39,386 bases of DNA from an uncultured Eubacterium sp. Its GTDB lineage: Bacteria; Bacillota; Clostridia; Lachnospirales; Lachnospiraceae. Under the pieces are notes generated by a model, which was given only the letters and a program-made list of their open reading frames with translations, was not told where the DNA came from and ran no database searches. How positions within the stretch are numbered: the first letter of the stretch is position 1; each line of letters opens with the position of its first letter. A program made the translations under genes and the position numbers. Below are positions 17,163 through 25,130 of this stretch, in pieces. The stretch is from contig CAJOMD010000028.1 of NCBI GenBank assembly GCA_905235555.1, forward strand, positions 1-39,386. The letters run 5' to 3'.

Positions 17163-18878
17163 TTGAAACTATTTAAAAAAGACAATTCAGAGGGTTTAAG
17201 ATGGATTATCAAAAACTGCAAACGAGACATTCCGTATGTGGTTTTGATTAGTGTGTTCTATATTATTTTGGCGCTAGTAAATACATTTGTGGCGCTATTT
17301 AGTAAGTATGCAATAGATGCAGCACAACATGCAGCAGGAGCCAAAACAGCAGCAGAGAGAGATGAGTTTATAAACCAAATTATTATGTGGGGTGTAATCA
17401 TCTTTGTAGTTATTATGGGCAGGCTGATTATGAGAGTGGCAGCATCTGCTATAGGCATTAAAGTGACAGCAAAACTTACAATGAGGTTTAGAACTAAATT
17501 GTTCTATGGCATTTTAAATAAAAAGTATGAAGAAATAAACAAAATTCATAGTGGTGAGTTAATTAATAGACTTACTAGTGATATAGGTATAGTGACAGAT
17601 GGTGTAATAAACATTATTCCAAACTTGCTTTACTACATTACACAGTTCTTAGGAGCATTTATAGTTTTAGTAGTTATTGCGCCTAAGTTTACAATTGTAT
17701 TTTTGATTGCTGGAGTTATTATTTCAATGATTACTCTTTTATTAAGAGGGAAGTTCAAAGGTCTACACAAAGAAGTACAATCTACTGAAGGTGTAGTTAG
17801 ATCATTCTTTCAGGAAGCAATTGAGAGTATGCTGGTAGTTAAGACCTTTGGCGCAGAGGAAACTTTTAGAGAAAAAGGTGATGACTACCAAGAGATTAAC
17901 TACTGGGCAAAGATGAAGAGAAGAAGAGTTAGTATTTTGGCTAATGCAGGCTTTTCATTTGTGTTTAACATCGGATATTTGGCAGCTCTTGTTTGGGCAG
18001 CAGTTAAGGTAGCGATGGGAGTACTTACTTATGGTACACTTACAGCTATGCTGCAGTTGATTACCCAGATTCAAGCGCCATTTGTCAATATTACAAAGGT
18101 AGTTCCTGACTACTATGCAATTATTGCATCAGCTGAGAGAATTATCGAAATTGAAAATATGGATAATGAAGAAAAAGATATTGAAGATATAAATGCAACA
18201 GAGTTTTACAAACATTTTGATAAAGTAGAGTTTGCTAATATCAAGTTTAACTATGGAAGAGAAAGTGTCTTAGAAGATGGAAATGCCGAATTTGAAAAAG
18301 GTGATTTTGTTGCTATAAGAGGTATTTCTGGTATTGGTAAGAGTACTTTGATGAAGATGCTTCTTGGAGTATTTAAGCCAAACGAAGGAACTATTAGATT
18401 ATATAAAGATAATGGAAAATATGTAGAAGCAAGTCCAGATACAAGAACTTTGTTTTCTTATGTGCCTCAAGGCAATTATTTGTTTAGTGGAACATTGAGA
18501 GAGAATATTAAACTAATCAATCCATATGCCACAGATGAAGAAATACATAAAGCTATGGAGATTAGTAGCATAGAAGATTTTGTGGAAACATTGCCTGATG
18601 GTTTGGACACTGTGCTAGGCGAGAAGGGAACAGGAGTATCCGAGGGACAAGCACAAAGACTTGCTATTGCAAGAGCTATTATCTCAGATGCACCAATACT
18701 TCTTTTGGACGAGGCTACATCAGCGCTAGATGCCAACACAGAAAAGAAAGTGCTTGATAATATTAAGTCGCTTAATTCAAAGACAGTTATTATCATTACA
18801 CATAAATTTGCAGCACTAGATGTCTGCAACAAAGAGTTCTTGATTGAAAACAAAAAACTATCAATGAAAGAACTATAA
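17163..18878 (+). CDS. ABC exporter, fused membrane and ATPase domains
   Basis: This 571-aa half-transporter has an N-terminal membrane domain of about six helices (residues 20-330) and a C-terminal ATPase. The ATPase shows Walker A GISGIGKS (387-394), a Q-loop in YVPQGNYLFSGT, the signature SEGQ (493-496, in place of SGGQ), Walker B ILLLDEATSALD and H-loop ITHKF. There is no N-terminal C39 peptidase domain, so it does not cleave a double-glycine leader itself. The start is TTG with AAGGAG at 17149-17154. Its place after the PqqD-like gene suggests export of a modified product; this is inference. A homodimer is expected. Confidence 0.88.
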   Translation: MKLFKKDNSEGLRWIIKNCKRDIPYVVLISVFYIILALVNTFVALFSKYAIDAAQHAAGAKTAAERDEFINQIIMWGVIIFVVIMGRLIMRVAASAIGIKVTAKLTMRFRTKLFYGILNKKYEEINKIHSGELINRLTSDIGIVTDGVINIIPNLLYYITQFLGAFIVLVVIAPKFTIVFLIAGVIISMITLLLRGKFKGLHKEVQSTEGVVRSFFQEAIESMLVVKTFGAEETFREKGDDYQEINYWAKMKRRRVSILANAGFSFVFNIGYLAALVWAAVKVAMGVLTYGTLTAMLQLITQIQAPFVNITKVVPDYYAIIASAERIIEIENMDNEEKDIEDINATEFYKHFDKVEFANIKFNYGRESVLEDGNAEFEKGDFVAIRGISGIGKSTLMKMLLGVFKPNEGTIRLYKDNGKYVEASPDTRTLFSYVPQGNYLFSGTLRENIKLINPYATDEEIHKAMEISSIEDFVETLPDGLDTVLGEKGTGVSEGQAQRLAIARAIISDAPILLLDEATSALDANTEKKVLDNIKSLNSKTVIIITHKFAALDVCNKEFLIENKKLSMKEL

Positions 18879-18896
18879 ATCTTGGAGGATTTAAAA

Positions 18897-20240
18897 ATGG
18901 GAAAGTATTTTGGAACAGATGGATTTAGAGGAGAGGCTAACAAAGATTTGACTGCTATGCACGCTTTTAAAGTGGGTAGATTTTTAGGGCACTACTATAG
19001 CCAGAAGGGCGATTGTTCAGTGGCTATCGGTAAGGATACTAGAAGAAGCAGTTATATGTTTGAAGATGCCTTAGCAGCAGGTCTTACATCAACAGGTGCG
19101 GACGTGTACTTGCTTCACGTTACAACAACACCTTCTGTTTCGTATGTAGTAAGAACTGAGGACTTTGATTGCGGAATTATGATTTCTGCTAGTCATAATC
19201 CATTTTATGATAATGGAATAAAACTTCTTAACGCAAATGGTGAGAAGATGGAGCAGGAAGTAATCGACCAGATAGAAGAGTACCTGGATGCTGACTTTGA
19301 TTCTATCCCATATGCCGAGAGAGAAGATATAGGTAGAACTGTCGACTACTTTGCAGGAAGAAATAGATATATGGGATATCTAATGTCACTTGCTAAGCAT
19401 TCATTTAGAAATATTAAAGTAGGACTTGATTGTTCAAATGGTAGTGCTTCAGCTATTGCAAAGAGTGTGTTTGATGCTCTAGGTGCTGAGACATACGTTA
19501 TTAATGCTGAACCAAACGGTACTAACATAAATATGAATTGTGGTTCTACACATATTGAAGTTTTGCAGCAATATGTAATTGATAATAAACTTGATATTGG
19601 TTTTGCTTATGACGGCGATGCTGATAGATGTTTTTGCATAGATGACGAAGGTAAGATAGTGGATGGAGATTTGATTCTCTATGTGGCAGCAGTTCACATG
19701 AAAGAAAAGGGTGAGCTAAAGAATAACGCCGTAGCAACTACCATTATGTCTAACCTAGGTCTTTATAAGGCCTTTGAAGAGGCTGATATTGCCTACGAGA
19801 AAACCGACGTGGGTGATAAGTTCGTATACGAATGCATGAAGAACAATGATTACAGACTTGGTGGCGAGCAGTCAGGTCACATTATCTTTAGTAAGTATGC
19901 AACTACAGGAGATGGTGTGTTGACATCGATCAAACTTATGGATTTTATGCTTACTGCAAAGAAGAAGATGTCAGAACTTATTGCACCAGTTACTATTTAT
20001 CCGCAGTATCTAGAAAATGTGTGTGTCCAAGACAAAGAAGTGGTATTAAATGACGAAGATGTTTTGGCGGCTGCCAAGAAAGTGGAAGAAGACTTAGAGG
20101 GCGATGGCAGAATTATACTAAGAGCTAGTGGTACAGAGCCAGTAGTTCGTGTTATGGCTGAAGCTAAGACAGATGAACTTTCTCAAAAAGTGGTTAAAGA
20201 AGTGGTAGAAGTAATCAAGAGCAAAGGTTATGAAGCATAA
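18897..20240 (+). CDS. glmM: Phosphoglucosamine mutase
   Basis: This 447-aa protein is the full GlmM length. It begins KYFGTDGFRGEAN, typical of GlmM. It has the phosphoserine loop ISASHNP (S99), the metal-binding DGDADR and the sugar-binding GGEQSGH, then the C-terminal phosphate-binding LRASGTEPVVRV. It converts glucosamine-6-P to glucosamine-1-P on the path to UDP-GlcNAc, feeding peptidoglycan and surface polymers. I chose the ATG at 18897, preceded by TTGGAGGA. It starts 18 nt after the exporter gene with no terminator, so it is probably in the same operon. Its end overlaps the VanZ-like gene by 11 nt. Confidence 0.95.
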   Translation: MGKYFGTDGFRGEANKDLTAMHAFKVGRFLGHYYSQKGDCSVAIGKDTRRSSYMFEDALAAGLTSTGADVYLLHVTTTPSVSYVVRTEDFDCGIMISASHNPFYDNGIKLLNANGEKMEQEVIDQIEEYLDADFDSIPYAEREDIGRTVDYFAGRNRYMGYLMSLAKHSFRNIKVGLDCSNGSASAIAKSVFDALGAETYVINAEPNGTNINMNCGSTHIEVLQQYVIDNKLDIGFAYDGDADRCFCIDDEGKIVDGDLILYVAAVHMKEKGELKNNAVATTIMSNLGLYKAFEEADIAYEKTDVGDKFVYECMKNNDYRLGGEQSGHIIFSKYATTGDGVLTSIKLMDFMLTAKKKMSELIAPVTIYPQYLENVCVQDKEVVLNDEDVLAAAKKVEEDLEGDGRIILRASGTEPVVRVMAEAKTDELSQKVVKEVVEVIKSKGYEA

Positions 20241-20733
20241 AGTTTGGATTTTAAGAGTTGTTTTATTAGCTTTAATTGTTGGCTGGATGTTTTTGATATT
20301 TGACTTCTCTGCAGATGATGGAGTGGAATCACAGACACTTAGCGATAAAATTACAATTAAAGTTGTACATATAATAAAATCAAATTATGATTCCTTGCCA
20401 AAGAAAGAACAAAAGGCATTCTTTAACAAAGCAAGTTTTGTGATAAGAAAGATTGGACACCTTGGCGAGTATGGAATTTTAGGATTACTGACAGCTGGTT
20501 TTCTATTAACGTTTGAAGGCATTAGAAAACTTAAGAAAAGATACATCGTTATGTTTGCTACACTTTGGTGTTTTGTGTATGCTCTTACTGATGAGACGCA
20601 TCAACTTTTTGTTAAGGGAAGAAGTGCTAAAGTGGGTGATGTATTTGTAGATATAGCTGGAGGGCTATTAGCAGCAGTTATACTAGTTATGATTTGGAAT
20701 AAATGTAAAAAAAAAGAAACTAAAGCTTCGTAA
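20230..20733 (+). CDS. VanZ-like family membrane protein
   Basis: This 167-aa protein has three to four membrane helices and the VanZ-family pattern. The first helix is followed by FDFSADDGVESQTLSDKI, and RKIGHLGEYGILGLL begins the second part. The conserved DETHQLFVKGRSAKVGDVFVDIAGG follows. The family is named for teicoplanin resistance but most members have no known role. The gene overlaps the end of glmM in another frame, so it depends on glmM translation. A Lys-rich tail follows the last helix. Confidence 0.85.
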   Translation: MKHKVWILRVVLLALIVGWMFLIFDFSADDGVESQTLSDKITIKVVHIIKSNYDSLPKKEQKAFFNKASFVIRKIGHLGEYGILGLLTAGFLLTFEGIRKLKKRYIVMFATLWCFVYALTDETHQLFVKGRSAKVGDVFVDIAGGLLAAVILVMIWNKCKKKETKAS

Positions 20734-20744
20734 AGGTTAAGAAA

Positions 20745-21800
20745 ATGAAAAAGTTTGAAGAAAACATTAGAAGAGTCACGCCATATGTTCCGGGTGAACA
20801 GCCAAGTGGAAGTGACATTATAAAACTTAATACAAACGAGTCACCATTTGCACCATCTACCATGGTTCAAATGTCGATTGCTAGTATGATGCCAGATGCA
20901 CTTCGCAAATATCCAGATCCAGATGCCAAGGATTTGGTTAGAGAGATTGCATCTTATTATGATGTGGATGAGAGTAAAGTGTTTGTGGGCGTGGGCTCAG
21001 ATGATATTTTAGGAATGTCATTTTTAACATTCTTTAATTCTGATAAACCAATATTGTTCCCAGACATTACATATTCATTCTACGATGTATGGGCAGATCT
21101 TTATGATATTAAGTATGAGAAGATTCCTTTAACAGAAGAGTTTGAGATTGATCCTAAAAAGTACAAAAAGGAAAATGGCGGAATAGTATTTGCCAATCCA
21201 AACGCTCCTACAGGAATAGCGCTTCCTAAAGCGCAAGTAGAAGAAATAATATCTGCTAATCCAGATTCAGTAGTAATAGTGGATGAGGCTTATATTGATT
21301 TTGGTGGAGAGACTGTTTTAGATTTGATTGATAAGTACGAGAACTTATTAGTGGTTAGAACGTTCTCGAAATCAAGAGCGCTAGCTGGAATGAGAGTGGG
21401 ATATGCATTCGGTAGTGAGACACTGATTAAGTCTCTTAAGGATGTTAAATTCTCTTATAACTCATACACTCTAAATGTGGCGGCAATCCGTGGCGCTAAG
21501 GCGGCCATTAAAGATGATGAGTACTTTAAGGGTCTAGTTAATGAGATAAAGAGAACTAGAGAAGAGACAAAGATGAAACTTAAGAAGATGGGATTTGATT
21601 GCACGAACTCACAGACTAACTTTTTGTTTGCAACACACGAATCAATTCCAGCCAAGGAGATTTTCGAGAAGCTAAGAGAGAAAAGCATTTATGTAAGATA
21701 TTTTGATAAGCCAAGGATAGATAGTTATATTAGAATAACAATTGGAACTAAAGAGCAGATGAATGGTTATGGCGTTAGAAGATATTATTTTTTAGTTTAA
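20745..21800 (+). CDS. hisC: Histidinol-phosphate aminotransferase family, C-terminus frameshifted
   Basis: This 351-aa fold-type I PLP enzyme has NPNAPTG, VDEAYIDFGG and the PLP-binding lysine in FSKSRALAGMRVGYAFG (K209). HisC-like enzymes make histidinol phosphate and some also transaminate aromatic amino acids. No other his genes are near. The last 11 residues (GYGVRRYYFLV) do not fit the family. A neighbouring frame from 21763 reads MVMALEDIIF and stops at 21793-21795, which does fit a HisC end (pattern QMxxxIxALxxII). A loss of two or five bases near 21762 explains this. The catalytic core is intact, so the enzyme may still work. The ribosome binding site is weak. Confidence 0.85.
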   Translation: MKKFEENIRRVTPYVPGEQPSGSDIIKLNTNESPFAPSTMVQMSIASMMPDALRKYPDPDAKDLVREIASYYDVDESKVFVGVGSDDILGMSFLTFFNSDKPILFPDITYSFYDVWADLYDIKYEKIPLTEEFEIDPKKYKKENGGIVFANPNAPTGIALPKAQVEEIISANPDSVVIVDEAYIDFGGETVLDLIDKYENLLVVRTFSKSRALAGMRVGYAFGSETLIKSLKDVKFSYNSYTLNVAAIRGAKAAIKDDEYFKGLVNEIKRTREETKMKLKKMGFDCTNSQTNFLFATHESIPAKEIFEKLREKSIYVRYFDKPRIDSYIRITIGTKEQMNGYGVRRYYFLV

Positions 21801-21812
21801 GGAGGAATTAAT

Positions 21813-21854
21813 ATGAAAAAAAGAATTAAGAAAGTTGTAATTTACTATTATTAA
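21813..21854 (+). CDS. Possible 13-codon peptide, MKKRIKKVVIYYY
   Basis: A tiny frame starts at ATG 21813 with an excellent AAGGAGG site at 21799-21805 and ends with three Tyr codons (TAC TAT TAT) and TAA. It lies between hisC and a strong terminator. Such a site with a peptide ending in identical codons resembles an attenuation leader, but only the terminator and then the toxin locus and clpB lie downstream. It may also be a real basic-aromatic peptide or chance. I do not recognise it. Confidence 0.3.
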   Translation: MKKRIKKVVIYYY

Positions 21855-21875
21855 TTCAATAACACTAATTATAAA

Positions 21876-21903
21876 ACATCCAGCATAATGCTGGATGTTT
21901 TTG
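21876..21903 (+). terminator. Rho-independent terminator of the hisC operon
   Basis: ACATCCAGCAT and ATGCTGGATGT form a perfect 11-bp stem with a single-base spacer, so a few closing pairs must open for the loop. TTTTT follows. It closes the transcript that includes glmM, the VanZ-like gene and hisC. Confidence 0.9.
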
Positions 21904-21923
21904 TGTAGCACATAAATAAAATG

Positions 21924-21951
21924 TTGCACTTTCTCATAATAGTAGTATAAT
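21924..21951 (+). promoter_or_regulatory. Promoter of the small toxin-like gene
   Basis: TTGCAC (21924-21929) and TATAAT (21946-21951) are 16 bp apart. Predicted start is near 21957, immediately before the left arm of the inverted repeat. Confidence 0.6.
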
Positions 21952-22036
21952 AAATGTTCTAGGCATTACCCTATATGGTATGCGGCTAGCCCTAATCTAG
22001 GAGATGTATATCTCTGATGAGAAGGGAGGTGATAAT

Positions 22037-22117
22037 ATGAGTATGTTTGAATGCTTAACGGTGTTCCTACAACTGCTCACTGTTGTTGTCCTTGTCATGA
22101 TTGACACAAAAAAATAG
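22037..22117 (+). CDS. 26-aa hydrophobic peptide, putative type I (holin-like) toxin
   Basis: The frame starts MSMFECLTVF, continues with LLTVVVLVMI and ends DTKK. This gives one membrane helix (about residues 8-22) with a short charged tail, the architecture of small Firmicutes type I toxins and holin-like toxins. The ribosome binding site is exceptional: GGGAGGTGAT at 22024-22033 is almost the full anti-16S sequence. A stem GAGAT/ATCTC lies just upstream. The gene has its own promoter, a bidirectional terminator, and an oppositely oriented promoter to its right. By family knowledge such peptides damage the inner membrane when the antitoxin RNA is lost; for this peptide that is inference. 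Confidence 0.65.
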   Translation: MSMFECLTVFLQLLTVVVLVMIDTKK

Positions 22118-22139
22118 CCGCCTAGCTGACGGCTATTTT
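22111..22139. terminator. Bidirectional terminator at the toxin/antitoxin 3' ends
   Basis: AAAATAGCCG and CGGCTATTTT form a perfect 10-bp stem with loop CCTAGCTGA. The left side has a run of seven A residues (22108-22114), which gives a strong T tract for minus-strand transcripts. The right side gives TTTTAT for plus-strand transcripts. The stem overlaps the toxin stop codon. Confidence 0.8.
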
Positions 22140-22183
22140 ATATAACTAACCAAAGGCTAGCCGTATATCGGCAATGCCTTTCT
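22111..22183 (-). ncRNA. Predicted antisense RNA (type I antitoxin candidate), about 75 nt
   Basis: A minus-strand promoter candidate lies at 22190-22218: TTGAAA, 17 bp, then TGC-TAATTT (extended -10). A transcript from near 22183 would include the hairpin AAGGC..GCCG-ATATA-CGGC..GCCTT and end in the shared terminator, overlapping the 3' end of the toxin message. Size and convergent layout resemble RNAII of the Enterococcus par (Fst) locus. The -10 is poor and nothing proves transcription. Confidence 0.4.
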
Positions 22184-22227
22184 ATGTATAAATTAGCACA
22201 AATAACACCTTTTTTCAATAGATTTTT

Positions 22228-22244
22228 GTTAACATAATGTTAAC
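22228..22244. promoter_or_regulatory. Palindromic operator candidate GTTAACAT-A-ATGTTAAC
   Basis: A 17-bp palindrome with 8-bp perfect arms lies between the predicted antisense promoter and clpB. It is not CIRCE and not a CtsR heptad repeat. It could bind a regulator of either transcript. Confidence 0.4.
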
Positions 22245-22322
22245 ACTTATTTTAAATAACATACGAAAAAATAACACACTTTTATAAGAGAATATAAGAG
22301 TAGAAATGAGTATTTCAGGCAG

Positions 22323-22380
22323 ACTTATTTTAAGATAAAGAAGGATCAGGAAGTATGGAAAATGACCCTGAAAAATAAGT
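22323..22380 (+). promoter_or_regulatory. Structured 5' leader immediately before the clpB ribosome binding site
   Basis: ACTTATTTT (22323-22331) pairs with AAAATAAGT (22372-22380), and inside it TCAGG (22346-22350) pairs with CCTGA (22367-22371). The AT-rich outer stem ends three bases before GGAGGTG (22384-22390). An A/T-rich helix beside a heat-shock start site could melt with temperature; this is inference. I found no convincing sigma-A promoter for clpB. Confidence 0.4.
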
Positions 22381-22396
22381 GATGGAGGTGAATGTC

Positions 22397-24979
22397 ATGA
22401 ATGTAAATAAGTTCACACAAAAATCAATTGAAAGCATACAGGAATGCGACAAAATAGCAATGGAGTATGGTAATCAAGCGATTGATCAAGAACATTTCTT
22501 ACATAGCTTAGTGACTATTTCTGACAGTCTGATTGCCAAGCTAATTGAAAGAATGGAAATTGATATCAATTACTTTGATAACCGTGTCGTTCAGGCTATT
22601 GAAGCGCTTCCAAAGGTACAAGGTGGCGAGCGTCATATGAGTCAAGCGCTCAATGATGTTTTAGTTAGTGCTGAGGATGAGGCAAAGAAGATGGGAGATG
22701 AGTATGTGTCAGTAGAACACTTATTCCTCTCAATGCTTAAGAAACCAAATAAGGCAGTTAAGGACATTTTCAAAGAATTTGGTATTACAAGAGAGCGATT
22801 CTTAAGTGTTCTTGAAACTGTGAGAGGAAGTCAGAGAGTTACATCTGATAATCCAGAAGGAACTTATGAAGCTTTGTCAAAATATGGACAGGACTTGGTT
22901 GAAAGAGCAAGAGATCAAAAGCTAGATCCAATTATTGGAAGAGATAATGAGATAAGAAATATCATTAGAATTCTTTCGAGAAAGACTAAGAACAATCCAG
23001 TTCTTATCGGTGAACCTGGTGTTGGTAAAACGGCAGCTATCGAAGGTTTGGCTCAGCGAATAGTAAAGGGTGATGTGCCAGACGGTTTGAAGGATAAGAA
23101 AATCTTTGCATTGGACTTAGGTTCTCTAGTGGCTGGTGCAAAGTACCGCGGAGAGTTTGAAGAAAGACTAAAAGCTGTATTATCTGATGTTAAAGAAAGT
23201 GATGGAGAGATCATCCTATTTATCGATGAGCTTCACACAATAGTGGGCGCAGGTAAAACTGAAGGCGCTATGGATGCAGGCAACATGCTAAAACCTATGC
23301 TTGCAAGAGGCGAACTTCACTGTATCGGTGCAACTACACTAGATGAGTACAGAGAATATATTGAAAAAGATAAAGCACTAGAGAGACGTTTCCAGCCAGT
23401 AATGGTAGGAGAGCCTACAGTGGAAGATACTATCTCAATTCTACGTGGTATCAAAGAAAGATATGAAGTATTCCATGGAGTTAAAATTCAGGACAGTGCT
23501 TTGGTGAGCGCAGCTACTTTGTCGGACAGATATATTACGGACAGATTCTTGCCTGATAAGGCTATCGACTTGGTGGATGAAGCTTGTGCACTTATAAAAA
23601 CTGAGATGGACTCTATGCCAACAGAGCTTGATGAACTAAGACGTAAAGTGATGCAGTTAGAGATAGAAGAGGCCGCTCTTAAGAAAGAGGAAGATAATCT
23701 AAGTAAGGAAAGACTTGAGGAGTTGCAAGAGGAGTTGGCTGAACTTAAGAGTGAGTACGACACTAAGGTTGCTCAGTGGGAGAATGAGAAGAACAGTATA
23801 AACAAGGTTGGAGAGTTAAGAGAGCAAGTGGAAACTGTTAAGAAAGAGATTGAAAAAGCTCAGAATGACTACGACCTAGACAAAGCCGCTGAACTTCAAT
23901 ATGGAAAGCTTCCAGAACTTACGAAACAGTTAGAAGAAGAGGAAGAAAAAGTAAAAGGTAAAGACCTAGAGTTAGTTCGTGAGAGCGTGACAGAAGAAGA
24001 GATTGCTAGAATTATCAGCAGATGGACAGGAATCCCTGTTGCCAAACTTACTGAGACTGAGAGAGATAAAATTTTGCACTTGGATGATGCATTACACAAA
24101 AGAGTTATTGGACAGGACGAGGCTGTCACAAAGATATCAGAAGCAATCCTTCGTTCAAAAGCTGGAGTGGAAGATCCTAACAAGCCAATCGGTTCATTTA
24201 TGTTCTTAGGACCTACAGGTGTTGGTAAAACTGAACTTGCTAAGTCTTTGGCGCAGAATTTGTTTGACGATGAGAGCAATATCGTTCGAATCGATATGAG
24301 TGAGTACATGGAAAAATTCAGCGTGTCTAGACTTATCGGTGCGCCTCCAGGATACGTAGGATATGATGAAGGTGGCCAGCTAACTGAGGCAGTCAGACGT
24401 AAACCATATTCTGTAGTATTGTTTGACGAGATTGAGAAAGCACATCCAGATGTGTTTAACGTTTTGCTTCAAGTACTAGACGATGGACGAATCACTGACT
24501 CGCAGGGCAGAACTGTAAACTTTAAGAATACAATTTTGATTATGACATCAAATATTGGCTCTTCGTATCTACTTGATGGCATAGATGATGATGGTAACAT
24601 CAAAGAGGAGAACGAGAAGATGGTTATGGATGATTTGAAGAACCATTTCAGACCAGAATTCTTGAACAGACTAGATGAAATCATTATGTTTAAGCCGCTT
24701 ACAAAGGAAAATATCGCTGGAATAGTGGATCTAGTGATTGATGAGCTAAATGTAAGACTTAAAGAGAAAGAACTTAAGGTTGAACTTACAGATAAGGCTA
24801 AAGACTTCGTAATTGAGAGCGGATATGACCCAGTTTACGGTGCTAGACCACTTAAGAGGTTTATTCAGAAGAATGTTGAAACTTTGGCGGCAAAGACTAT
24901 ATTAGAAGGCGATATTAGCCTTGGGGAGACTCTAGTTTTTGATGTGAAAGATGACAAACTGGTAGTAAAAAATAAATAA
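22397..24979 (+). CDS. clpB: ClpB, Hsp100 disaggregase
   Basis: This 860-aa protein has the full ClpB layout. An N-terminal Clp repeat domain covers about 1-145. AAA-1 has Walker [10 protein letters not shown] and [14 protein letters not shown] long coiled-coil middle domain follows (about 400-520, Glu/Lys-rich), which separates ClpB from the shorter ClpC and ClpA linkers. AAA-2 has Walker [10 protein letters not shown] and [20 protein letters not shown]. It lacks a ClpP-binding IGL/IGF loop. It works with DnaK to rescue aggregated proteins. I chose the ATG at 22397 with GGAGGTG at 22384-22390. No CIRCE or CtsR box is visible upstream. Confidence 0.96.
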   Translation: MNVNKFTQKSIESIQECDKIAMEYGNQAIDQEHFLHSLVTISDSLIAKLIERMEIDINYFDNRVVQAIEALPKVQGGERHMSQALNDVLVSAEDEAKKMGDEYVSVEHLFLSMLKKPNKAVKDIFKEFGITRERFLSVLETVRGSQRVTSDNPEGTYEALSKYGQDLVERARDQKLDPIIGRDNEIRNIIRILSRKTKNNPVLIGEPGVGKTAAIEGLAQRIVKGDVPDGLKDKKIFALDLGSLVAGAKYRGEFEERLKAVLSDVKESDGEIILFIDELHTIVGAGKTEGAMDAGNMLKPMLARGELHCIGATTLDEYREYIEKDKALERRFQPVMVGEPTVEDTISILRGIKERYEVFHGVKIQDSALVSAATLSDRYITDRFLPDKAIDLVDEACALIKTEMDSMPTELDELRRKVMQLEIEEAALKKEEDNLSKERLEELQEELAELKSEYDTKVAQWENEKNSINKVGELREQVETVKKEIEKAQNDYDLDKAAELQYGKLPELTKQLEEEEEKVKGKDLELVRESVTEEEIARIISRWTGIPVAKLTETERDKILHLDDALHKRVIGQDEAVTKISEAILRSKAGVEDPNKPIGSFMFLGPTGVGKTELAKSLAQNLFDDESNIVRIDMSEYMEKFSVSRLIGAPPGYVGYDEGGQLTEAVRRKPYSVVLFDEIEKAHPDVFNVLLQVLDDGRITDSQGRTVNFKNTILIMTSNIGSSYLLDGIDDDGNIKEENEKMVMDDLKNHFRPEFLNRLDEIIMFKPLTKENIAGIVDLVIDELNVRLKEKELKVELTDKAKDFVIESGYDPVYGARPLKRFIQKNVETLAAKTILEGDISLGETLVFDVKDDKLVVKNK

Positions 24980-25036
24980 GCGAATTTTGCGATAAAAAAG
25001 GGCAAAAAACCCTTAAATATCACTAAATCGACCTTT

Positions 25037-25080
25037 AATCTCACCATAAAATTTGTTATAATTTTATGGTGAGATTTTTA
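25037..25080 (+). terminator. Strong Rho-independent terminator after clpB
   Basis: AATCTCACCATAAAATT and its exact complement AATTTTATGGTGAGATT form a 17-bp stem with a 6-nt loop, followed by T residues. A smaller 5-bp hairpin (AAGGG/CCCTT, 24998-25014) precedes it. Confidence 0.9.
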
Positions 25081-25130
25081 CATTGGGATAGTCCGTTTCA
25101 ATATAAAATTATGCAAAAATAGAGGGCAAT

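Larger units (their letters stand above)
21961..22179. repeat. Imperfect inverted repeat flanking the small toxin-like gene
   Basis: The left arm (21961-21991) and the reverse complement of the right arm (22154-22179) share AGGCATT, then CC, ATAT and CGGCTAGCC in the same order. The shared GGCTAGCC is itself a perfect palindrome. In a long transcript the arms could pair and cage the toxin message. In opposing transcripts they give two RNAs with matching self-complementary loops. Confidence 0.7.

Noticed and set aside
18476-18943. 155-codon minus-strand frame opposite the ABC exporter ATPase
   Set aside because: It lies over conserved Walker and signature motifs of the real gene and has no start signals.
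22245-22396. CIRCE or CtsR operator upstream of clpB
   Set aside because: Neither TTAGCACTC-N9-GAGTGCTAA nor a GGTCAAA-type tandem heptad is present.
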